Source: Pedobacter petrophilus (GTDB taxonomy: Bacteria; Bacteroidota; Bacteroidia; Sphingobacteriales; Sphingobacteriaceae). Taken from it: DNA of 64,000 nt. The position numbers and the translations under genes were made by a program. Of the stretch, positions 52,682 to 59,157 are shown one piece after another. Under the pieces are notes generated by a model that worked only from the letters and a program-made list of their open reading frames with translations, had not been told where the DNA came from and did not search any database. The number at the start of each line of letters is the position of its first letter. Position 1 is the first letter of the stretch. The DNA lies in assembly GCF_009674725.1 (NCBI RefSeq), contig NZ_WKKH01000005.1, positions 1 to 64,000 of the forward strand, written 5' to 3'.

Positions 52682-53614
52682 TTAAATCCCTACAATATCC
52701 TTCTTCTTTTTTTGTTTCATTGCTTTGGGAATAATTTCTAAGATTTCATCTTTTAAAGCATTTAACATTCTCTTTTTGATAAAATTTTTGTGTGTAACCA
52801 GACTGATTTCCCTTACTGGTTCAGGTGATTTGAAATGACGGATTTTACCGGTTTGCTTGGCACTTAATTCAGCGATAGCTAATTCTGGTAATAATGTGGC
52901 GCCGCCATTTAAATCCACCATTCTGATCAGTGTTTCTACACTCCCGGTATTGTATTCTAAACCTTGTAATCGATTGTTTTTTGTAGAGCGACAAATATTC
53001 AACACCTGGTTGCGCATGCAATGCCCTTCATTCAGCAGCCAGATATTTTCTTCATTAAGATCTTCTGCATCTACCGCTTTCTTTTTATAGAGCTTGCTAT
53101 TTTTACTGATATAGCTGACAAAGTTTTCATAATAAAGTGGCGTTTCAGAAATATTGGCATCGGTTAATGGCGTAGCTAAAATTCCACAATCTAAAACGCC
53201 TGTTTTAAGGTGATGAATAATATCCTCTGTGGTGTATTCCCAAATCAACAATTTAAGATCGGGGTATTTCTCCAGCATAGCAGAAATTACTTCGGGCAAT
53301 AAATAAGGGGCAACTGTAGGGATTACACCAATTTTAAGCTCTCCTAAAACATCCTGCTGCTGACTGCTGATTAATTCCTTAACCTTTCCGCTTTCCTGTA
53401 AAATAACCCGTGCCTGTGCAATTACCTGTGCACCGATTTCTGTCGGAAAGACTGGTTGTTTACTGCGATCAAATATTTTAACACTTAATAACTCCTCTAG
53501 TTTTTGCACCTGCATACTTAAGGTTGGCTGGGTTACAAAACACTTATCTGCAGCCGTTACGAAACTTCTGTAGGTATCAACTGCAACAATGTATTCTAGC
53601 TGAACTAAAGTCAT
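52682..53614 (-). CDS. oxyR: Hydrogen peroxide-sensing LysR regulator
   Basis: This 310-residue LysR-type regulator has an N-terminal winged helix (1-60, TQPTLSMQVQKLEELL) and a periplasmic-binding-like effector domain. The redox pair Cys199 and Cys208 in GHCMRNQVLNIC matches the E. coli OxyR pair in both spacing and numbering, so peroxide sensing by disulfide formation is well supported. It lies close to the SOD gene; targets such as catalase or AhpC are not in the window. The tail is lysine-rich. Confidence 0.92.
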   Translation of the reverse strand: MTLVQLEYIVAVDTYRSFVTAADKCFVTQPTLSMQVQKLEELLSVKIFDRSKQPVFPTEIGAQVIAQARVILQESGKVKELISSQQQDVLGELKIGVIPTVAPYLLPEVISAMLEKYPDLKLLIWEYTTEDIIHHLKTGVLDCGILATPLTDANISETPLYYENFVSYISKNSKLYKKKAVDAEDLNEENIWLLNEGHCMRNQVLNICRSTKNNRLQGLEYNTGSVETLIRMVDLNGGATLLPELAIAELSAKQTGKIRHFKSPEPVREISLVTHKNFIKKRMLNALKDEILEIIPKAMKQKKKKDIVGI

Positions 53615-53818
53615 ATAGTCTAAATTTATTTATTTATCCAAAGATATAAATTTTAACTATAATTAAAATTAGGGAGTGATAGAATTAGGAAATGAATGAT
53701 TGACAGAATGAATAAGTATTGAATGAATGCGTGAATATTTGACTATTAACCTGCAATTGTAATTAATGCCCAAGCTTTCAACATTCTCTCATTCAAACAT
53801 TCAATTCCTCTTTCATTC
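53615..53818. other. GAATGA/TCATTC-rich spacer
   Basis: This lies between the oxyR start and the 60-bp array. It contains many GAATGA and CATTCA words (about 53690-53745 and 53780-53818) that look like degenerate forerunners of the array unit. The oxyR promoter must lie here, but I cannot place it. Confidence 0.5.
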
Positions 53819-54180
53819 AAAATTAGCGAATAACTGAATTATATTAAATGATAAGATCGCCAATCAACATTCTCTCATTCAAAATTAGCGAATAACTGAA
53901 TTATTGAATGATAAGATCGCCAATCAACACTCACTCTTTCAAAATTAGCGAATGACTGAATTATTGAATGATAAGATCGCCAATTAACATTCTCTCATTC
54001 AAAATTAGTGAATGACTGAATTATTGAATGATAAGATCGCCAATCAACACTCACTCATTCAAAATTAGTGAATGACTGAATTATTGAATGATAAGATCGC
54101 CAATCAACATTCTCTCATTCAAAATTAGCGAACGACTGAATTATTGAATGATAAGATCGCCAATCAACATTCTCTCATTC
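53819..54180. repeat. Tandem array of six 60-bp units
   Basis: The first unit is 62 bases (53819-53880); five units of exactly 60 bases follow at 53881, 53941, 54001, 54061 and 54121. Each unit has arms TTGAATGA and TCATTCAA (perfect in most units) and carries a few substitutions. All frames contain stops on both strands, so the array is not coding. It ends 16 bases before the stop of the GDP-fucose synthase gene, on that gene's 3' side. Confidence 0.95.
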
Positions 54181-54196
54181 AAAACTCAATCATTAT

Positions 54197-55123
54197 TTAG
54201 TACCTGCTTTCAAAATCCTGATAGGCTAATTCGATTCCTTCACGAAGTTCTACCTTATGTTTCCAGCCTAAATCATGCAGTTTAGTTACATCCATTAATT
54301 TTCGTGGTGTTCCATCCGGTTTGGTGGTATCAAACACCAGTTCGCCTTCAAAACCCAGAACTTCTTTAATCAATAGCGCCAAATCTCTGATCGTTAAATC
54401 ATGACCGGTACCGATGTTGATGAGGTTACGTTCATTGTAATGTTCCATTAAAAAATAGCAGGCATCAGCCAAATCATCAGCAAATAAAAACTCACGCATT
54501 GGCGATCCAGATCCCCAAACCACCACTTCCTTTACATTATTGATCTTTGCTTCATGAATCTTACGAATCAATGCAGGCAAAACATGAGAGTTCTGTGGAT
54601 GATAATTATCGTTATACCCATATAAATTGGTTGGCATTACCGAAATAAAATTAGCGCCGTATTGATCGCGGTAAGCATCGCACATTTTAATCCCTGCAAT
54701 TTTCGCAATGGCATATGGCTCGTTGGTTTCTTCTAAAGTTCCGGTTAATAAATAATCCTCCTTCAAAGGCTGCGGCGCCAGTTTAGGATAGATACAGCTT
54801 GAACCTAAAAACATCAGTTTTTTCACTTCATTCAGGTAAGCATTATGGATGACATTGTTTTGAATCGCCAGATTTTCATACAGGAAATCTGCACGGTAAG
54901 TATTATTGGCTACAATGCCACCAACTTTCGCCGCAGCCAGGAAAACATAATCAGGTTTTTCGGCAGCAAAAAAATCAGTTACCGCCTGTTGGTTCCGAAG
55001 ATCCAGTTCGGCAGAGGTTCTGGTAATGATATTCGTATACCCTTCTTTAACCAGTTTCCGGTAAATGGCAGAGCCTACCATTCCACGATGCCCGGCAACA
55101 TATATTTTTGCGTTCTTTTCCAC
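54197..55123 (-). CDS. fcl: GDP-L-fucose synthase
   Basis: This 308-residue short-chain dehydrogenase makes GDP-L-fucose from GDP-4-keto-6-deoxymannose by epimerisation and NADPH reduction. The nucleotide motif GHRGMVGSA (11-19) and the catalytic set Ser108 (GSSCIYP), Tyr137 and Lys141 (YAIAK) are present. The product serves surface polysaccharides. The usual partner, GDP-mannose dehydratase, is not in the window. It diverges from trmB with mirrored -7 boxes between them. Confidence 0.93.
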   Translation of the reverse strand: MEKNAKIYVAGHRGMVGSAIYRKLVKEGYTNIITRTSAELDLRNQQAVTDFFAAEKPDYVFLAAAKVGGIVANNTYRADFLYENLAIQNNVIHNAYLNEVKKLMFLGSSCIYPKLAPQPLKEDYLLTGTLEETNEPYAIAKIAGIKMCDAYRDQYGANFISVMPTNLYGYNDNYHPQNSHVLPALIRKIHEAKINNVKEVVVWGSGSPMREFLFADDLADACYFLMEHYNERNLINIGTGHDLTIRDLALLIKEVLGFEGELVFDTTKPDGTPRKLMDVTKLHDLGWKHKVELREGIELAYQDFESRY

Positions 55124-55141
55124 AGTTGTTTTTATAGGTTA

Positions 55142-55149
55142 CAAAAATA
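55142..55149 (-). promoter_or_regulatory. -7 box of fcl
   Basis: Read on the minus strand, TATTTTTG fits the TAnnTTTG consensus, 18 bases before the fcl start. It is mirrored by the trmB box at 55213-55220; both sit in an AATTGTATTTTTG context. Confidence 0.55.
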
Positions 55150-55212
55150 CAATTCCTTGATAAGAATGGCATTAATCTTTCTGTCAAAAGAACTTCGATA
55201 TTGATTTAATTG

Positions 55213-55220
55213 TATTTTTG
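55213..55220 (+). promoter_or_regulatory. -7 box of trmB
   Basis: TATTTTTG fits the Bacteroidetes -7 consensus and lies 16 bases before the TTG start of trmB. No -33 TTTG is seen at the usual distance. Confidence 0.55.
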
Positions 55221-55236
55221 CAGAAAAATTAAACTT

Positions 55237-55887
55237 TTGGGTAAAGATAAACTTAGACGTTTTGCAGAGATCGAAACATTTGCAAACGTATATCAATTAG
55301 AAGAGGGCAAGGTATTAAAAGGGCATTGGGCAGCTAATCACTTCAAAAACGCCAATCCTGTTGTGCTCGAACTTGCTTGTGGAAAGGGTGAATATTCTGT
55401 AAATCTGGCAAGATTATTCCCTGATAAAAACTTTATTGGAATCGATTATAAAGGAAACCGCATTTGGCGTGGTGCCAAAACGGCTATTGAAGATGGCATT
55501 GATAATGTAGCCTTTTTAAGGATTCAAATTGAAAATTTACTTGATTATTTCGACGGTGGTGAAATAGACGAAATCTGGATTACCTTCCCTGATCCGCAAC
55601 CACAGGATAGTCGCGAGAAAAAGCGCTTAACCTTTCCGGCTTTTTTAAACAGGTATAAAATCGTGCTGAAGCCAGGTGGTTGTGTTAACCTGAAAACAGA
55701 TAACGATCAGCTTTATGCCTATACCGTTGAAAAAACTGCGGATTTGGGCTTAACCGTTCATAAAAATACCGATCATTTATACACCTCAGCGTTTGCTGAT
55801 GAGGTATTGTCGATCAAAACTTATTATGAAAAAAAATACCTGCTTCATGATAAAAACATCAATTACATCCAATTCTCCTTTGAATAA
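55237..55887 (+). CDS. trmB: tRNA (guanine-N7)-methyltransferase
   Basis: This 216-residue SAM-dependent enzyme methylates G46 of tRNA. The SAM-binding block ELACGKGEYS and the signature TFPDPQP are present. I start it at a TTG at 55237 because the protein then reads LGKDKLRRFAEIETFANV, matching the MGKNKLRKF-type start of relatives; the frame further upstream runs through the promoter. Its stop TAA overlaps the ATG of the next gene by one base, so the two are coupled. Confidence 0.92.
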   Translation: MGKDKLRRFAEIETFANVYQLEEGKVLKGHWAANHFKNANPVVLELACGKGEYSVNLARLFPDKNFIGIDYKGNRIWRGAKTAIEDGIDNVAFLRIQIENLLDYFDGGEIDEIWITFPDPQPQDSREKKRLTFPAFLNRYKIVLKPGGCVNLKTDNDQLYAYTVEKTADLGLTVHKNTDHLYTSAFADEVLSIKTYYEKKYLLHDKNINYIQFSFE

Positions 55888-56219
55888 TGAACACGAACTT
55901 CTACGAGCAGGTTTATGAGATTGCGCGACTCATCCCAAAGGGGAGAGTAACGTCTTATGGTGCCATCGCTAAAAGTTTAGGTGCAGCAAAATCATCAAGA
56001 ATGGTAGGCTATGCCATGCGTTATGCAGGTACTGCACATCCGAAAGTTCCGGCACATCGCGTGGTGAATAGCAGTGGATTATTAACTGGCAAGTTTCATT
56101 TTGAAACCCCGGAAATGATGGAAGAATTACTGGCCGGAGAGGGCGTAGAAGTAAAAGACGATAAAGTGGTGAACTTTAAAAATGTATTCTGGAATCCGCT
56201 GGAAGAAATTACAGAATAA
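55887..56219 (+). CDS. Alkyltransferase-like protein (ATL), MGMT family without the active cysteine
   Basis: This 110-residue protein has the DNA-binding half of O6-alkylguanine-DNA alkyltransferase: GRVTSYGAIA (19-28), Arg38 as the finger residue in SSRMVGYAM, and PAHRVV (55-60). The active cysteine of PCHRV is replaced by Ala56. Such ATL proteins bind O6-alkylguanine without repairing it and pass it to nucleotide excision repair. The start codon overlaps the trmB stop. Its 3' end overlaps the convergent membrane-protein gene by 11 bases. Confidence 0.9.
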   Translation: MNTNFYEQVYEIARLIPKGRVTSYGAIAKSLGAAKSSRMVGYAMRYAGTAHPKVPAHRVVNSSGLLTGKFHFETPEMMEELLAGEGVEVKDDKVVNFKNVFWNPLEEITE

Positions 56220-56568
56220 CAGGCAGACTTCGTTTGTAGTCTGTTAAGGTAAAAACAATAAGCAGCAGTATCCCAAAACAGGCATAAAACATTTCATCAA
56301 CGATATTGCCTTTAAATACAGTAAAGGCTAATACAACTAAGGTTATGCTCACCACAAGTTCTATTAAACCATGAATTTGAAGGTTAATTATCTTAAAGAT
56401 ACCACCGCTGAATTTGGTACACACGGTGAATAAGAAATGAATTATCCCTAAAGTATAAGCAAGGGTGGATGCAGTTGATGAAAGCCCGAAGAGATCAGGC
56501 GAAATCAGTAACAACATCACCAGAATATAATCCAATACCGCATGAAATTTTGGGGATATAATTTTCAT
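56209..56568 (-). CDS. Small four-helix membrane protein
   Basis: This 119-residue protein has four hydrophobic helices and short loops (MKIISPKFHAVLDYILVMLL at the start). The N-terminal KFHAVLDY resembles SPW-repeat-like small membrane proteins, but I cannot assign a function. I start it at the ATG at 56568. It is convergent with the ATL gene and overlaps its end, so the coding ends are constrained by both frames. Confidence 0.65.
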   Translation of the reverse strand: MKIISPKFHAVLDYILVMLLLISPDLFGLSSTASTLAYTLGIIHFLFTVCTKFSGGIFKIINLQIHGLIELVVSITLVVLAFTVFKGNIVDEMFYACFGILLLIVFTLTDYKRSLPVIL

Positions 56569-56626
56569 ATTCAATTATTTAATTTATTAAACAATCATCT
56601 ATTAAAAAAGATTTAGATTTTACAAT

Positions 56627-56980
56627 ATGGGAAAGTTAGTAGAAGAATTTAACGGCTATCGCGAAAAAATGAACGATAGAATTATGGAAACGGCTAATAC
56701 AAACATCAAACGTTTTTTCGCCTTAGACACTACTTCTTATGCAGATGGTGCTCTAGATGTAAAAACCAAAGAGATGTTAGGCCTTGTTGCTTCGATGGTT
56801 TTGCGTTGTGATGACTGCATTAAATACCATCTGGGCAAATGCCACGATGCCGGTGTAAACAGTGAGGAAATGAACGAAATTTTCATGATCGCCAACCTGG
56901 TTGGTGGAAGCATCGTGATTCCGCATTATAGAAGAGCTGTGGAGTATTGGGATGAATTGTTATTGAGTCCTAAGTCCTGA
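56627..56980 (+). CDS. Carboxymuconolactone decarboxylase family protein
   Basis: This 117-residue CMD/AhpD-fold protein has CDDC (Cys61, Cys64) followed by His68 in RCDDCIKYHLG. The CxxC suggests thiol-dependent redox activity; no substrate can be given. The last residues (SPKS) and the stop come from a run of AGTCCTAAGTCCTGAGTC repeat, so the original gene end has been replaced. A four-helix-bundle gene follows. Confidence 0.85.
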   Translation: MGKLVEEFNGYREKMNDRIMETANTNIKRFFALDTTSYADGALDVKTKEMLGLVASMVLRCDDCIKYHLGKCHDAGVNSEEMNEIFMIANLVGGSIVIPHYRRAVEYWDELLLSPKS

Positions 56981-57003
56981 GTCAATAGTCTTACTCTTAA
57001 TTG
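56964..57003. repeat. AGTCCT/AGTCTT-type degenerate repeat
   Basis: This run of AGTCCTAAGTCCTGAGTCAATAGTC overlaps the end of the CMD gene and the short gap before the four-helix-bundle gene. It is related to the runs at 7411-7462 and 57392-57430, read on the other strand. Confidence 0.65.
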
Positions 57004-57027
57004 CTATATTGAGTCAAAATAAATAGC

Positions 57028-57390
57028 ATGGGGAAGTTCAGAGAATTAATTGTCTATAAGAAAGGTTTTTCCTTATTAATGGAAATTTATACGTTGACTA
57101 AAGATTTTCCGAAAACTGAACAATATAGCTTGGTCGATCAAATGCGAAGGTCATCTAGATCGGTGTGCAGCAGCATTGGCGAGGCCTATAAAAAGAGGCG
57201 ATACCCAAATCATTTCATTAGTAAACTAACAGATGCAGATATGGAAAACGGCGAAACACAGGTTTGGCTCGATGTTGCTCTGGCTTGCAATTATATTTCA
57301 ACAGACACCTATCATACCTTGGATACTGAATGCGAAGAAATCAGTAAATTATTAAACTACATGATTAACAACCCTGCTAAGTTCGCGTAA
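57028..57390 (+). CDS. Four-helix bundle protein (23S rRNA intervening-sequence protein family)
   Basis: This 120-residue protein begins with the family pattern FRELIVYKKGFSLLMEIY and contains the conserved QMRRSSRSVCSSIGEAYKKRR segment (39-59). Members are found inside 23S rRNA intervening sequences and scattered singly in genomes; the fold is a four-helix bundle and the role is unknown. Here it is not inside rRNA. AGACT-type repeats flank it on both sides, and tag begins 1 base after its stop, which may mark an inserted cassette. Confidence 0.9.
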   Translation: MGKFRELIVYKKGFSLLMEIYTLTKDFPKTEQYSLVDQMRRSSRSVCSSIGEAYKKRRYPNHFISKLTDADMENGETQVWLDVALACNYISTDTYHTLDTECEEISKLLNYMINNPAKFA

Positions 57391-57391
57391 A

Positions 57392-57430
57392 ATGACTCAA
57401 GACTCCCGACTAAAGACTTTAGACTTAATA
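57392..57430. repeat. AGACT-type repeat forming the tag N-terminus
   Basis: ACTCAAGACTCCCGACTAAA and AGACTTTAGACTTAATA make up this run. It encodes the non-homologous first residues of Tag. Confidence 0.7.
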
Positions 57431-57976
57431 AGATGCTCATGGGCGGGCACCGATCCCTTATATCAAAAATACCACGATGAAGAATGGGGGAAACCTGTTT
57501 ATGATGATCAAATACTTTTTGAATTTCTGATCTTAGAAGGTGCGCAAGCAGGCTTAAGCTGGATCACTATCCTCCGGAGGAGGGAAAACTACCGCAAAGC
57601 TTTTGCTAATTTTAATGTAGAAAAAGTAGCTGCTTTTGATGAAAAAGATGTAGAAAAACTGATGAATGACGCTGGCATTATCCGCAACAAATTAAAAGTA
57701 AACGGTGCAATTGCCAATGCTAAACACTTCATCGGGATTCAGAATGAATTTGGAAGCTTTTCAAAATACCTATGGCAATTTATGCCAGGTAAAGAACCCC
57801 TTCAAAACCAGATAAACAGAATGAGCGACATTCCTGCAAGAACTGAAATATCTGATGCAATCAGTAAAGACATGAAAAAACGTGGCTTTAAATTTTTCGG
57901 TACCACCATTTGCTATGCATTTATGCAGGCCACCGGAATGGTAAATGATCATTTACTGAACTGCTGCGCAAGATAA
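57392..57976 (+). CDS. tag: DNA-3-methyladenine glycosylase I
   Basis: This 194-residue base-excision enzyme removes 3-methyladenine from DNA. The zinc set is recognisable as Cys15 (IRCSW), His28 (YHDEEWG), His187 and Cys191 near the C-terminus, and the core motifs are intact. The first 12 residues (MTQDSRLKTLDL) do not occur in the family and are encoded by an AGACT-type repeat. No ATG lies nearer the true start IRCSW; translation may begin at this ATG or at a non-ATG codon near 57430. ATL and tag together hint at alkylation defence. Confidence 0.92.
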   Translation: MTQDSRLKTLDLIRCSWAGTDPLYQKYHDEEWGKPVYDDQILFEFLILEGAQAGLSWITILRRRENYRKAFANFNVEKVAAFDEKDVEKLMNDAGIIRNKLKVNGAIANAKHFIGIQNEFGSFSKYLWQFMPGKEPLQNQINRMSDIPARTEISDAISKDMKKRGFKFFGTTICYAFMQATGMVNDHLLNCCAR

Positions 57977-58121
57977 ATAACCCGAAGTAAAATACATTTG
58001 ATAGATTTTCAAGATCGGGTAATTTCAATGAAAGCTTTTAAAAGCCGACATAGGCACCAAACTGTTAAAACCCCTGAACACCGGATGTTAGACCCTAATC
58101 AATACAATGTCGGTTCTGTAA

Positions 58122-58799
58122 TCAACGTTTCATATTATACTCCTGCACCCAACTTACTACGTCTCTGCTATTCAAATCTGTAGCCGTTTCTATCTTCGCT
58201 TTCAATCCTGGCTGATCACCTAATTTTTGCAGAAGCACCGTTTTTACACCGGCTTTTTTATCCTCATCGGTGATTGCTTTCATGGGCACTTCCTGTAATG
58301 GTCCTGTTCCAGGCTTTTCGATAAAGTAACGAACTGCAGCTGCTCCTGATCGTTCTGGCGCAGCATTTCGGCCGCCACCAATGCTGATTCCGCCGCCTAC
58401 ACCCATTCCGCCAAAGCCGCCTGTTCCGGTGCCAATGCCTACAGAGGGGCGAAACCGAACCTTCTTCTCTTTTACGGCAGGCATTAATGTTCCACCGCCA
58501 AACGAATATAAATTTACCGTACCAATCTCCATTACTTTCACAAACCGGTATTCAAAATTCTTTCCGTTGGCAAACCCTTTACTCAAAAAACTATTTCCAT
58601 TCCAGAAGAAATTTTTAACCTCCTTTGCCGGAAGAATCACATCCTGCTGATCATTGGCGCTAATGAAAACAGAGAAATAATCAGTTCCTTTTATGGTTCC
58701 ACGAATTACATCATCATTGTTTTTAACGATAAAATCCTGGGCAGAACCAGTCATCGAAATGGCGAAAAATAGTAGAGTAAATAAGCTAAAAATCTTCAT
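58122..58799 (-). CDS. Exported protein with glycine-rich segment
   Basis: This 225-residue protein has a signal peptide ending near GSAQ (18-21). A beta-rich N-terminal part (about 22-110) is followed by a glycine-rich linker (about 118-145, GIGTGTGGFGGMGVGGG) and a C-terminal region of about 80 residues. I do not recognise a family. It is a single gene, divergent from the small open frame and polA. Confidence 0.65.
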   Translation of the reverse strand: MKIFSLFTLLFFAISMTGSAQDFIVKNNDDVIRGTIKGTDYFSVFISANDQQDVILPAKEVKNFFWNGNSFLSKGFANGKNFEYRFVKVMEIGTVNLYSFGGGTLMPAVKEKKVRFRPSVGIGTGTGGFGGMGVGGGISIGGGRNAAPERSGAAAVRYFIEKPGTGPLQEVPMKAITDEDKKAGVKTVLLQKLGDQPGLKAKIETATDLNSRDVVSWVQEYNMKR

Positions 58800-58849
58800 A
58801 AGTGAGTATGCTATTGATATAACGAAGCTTAAGTAAAAATAATATTGAT

Positions 58850-59062
58850 ATGATTGAAACGCTCACCACATATTGGCAATTCCTAAAAAAACCTAAATAC
58901 TTAAGGTTCAGCAAAGATAAGAAAATGCTGATAAAGGAGACTCAGGCATTTAGAGGTTTATCAAGGGGCTACATCCGGGTAAAACATGGATTAGTCTATT
59001 CCATTTTATTACCCGCTTCTTTTAACCTCATCGCCATTTTACTCGATTTTCTTTTCAGTTAA
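58850..59062 (+). CDS. Possible small membrane protein
   Basis: This 70-residue frame has a basic N-terminal part and one hydrophobic helix near the end (YSILLPASFNLIAILLDFLF). The opening TYWQFLKKPKYLRF recalls the start of CPBP-type membrane proteases, so it could be a truncated remnant, but the likeness is slight. It lies 95 bases before polA. Coding status is uncertain. Confidence 0.4.
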   Translation: MIETLTTYWQFLKKPKYLRFSKDKKMLIKETQAFRGLSRGYIRVKHGLVYSILLPASFNLIAILLDFLFS

Positions 59063-59157
59063 TTGAAAGTATATCTTTTCTAAACCTTTAACTTTGGTTA
59101 CTTTTATCAACAGATTAAACCTTCATATCGGTGTAATCATTAAATCGGTGAAATCAC

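Noticed and set aside
53819..54180. CRISPR array or repeat-protein gene
   Set aside because: There are no spacers between units, and every frame on both strands has stop codons.
55887..56219. Active O6-methylguanine-DNA methyltransferase
   Set aside because: The catalytic cysteine is replaced by alanine (PAHRV) and the protein lacks the N-terminal domain of Ogt/Ada.
57028..57390. Part of a 23S rRNA intervening sequence
   Set aside because: No rRNA sequence flanks the gene; its neighbours are protein genes.
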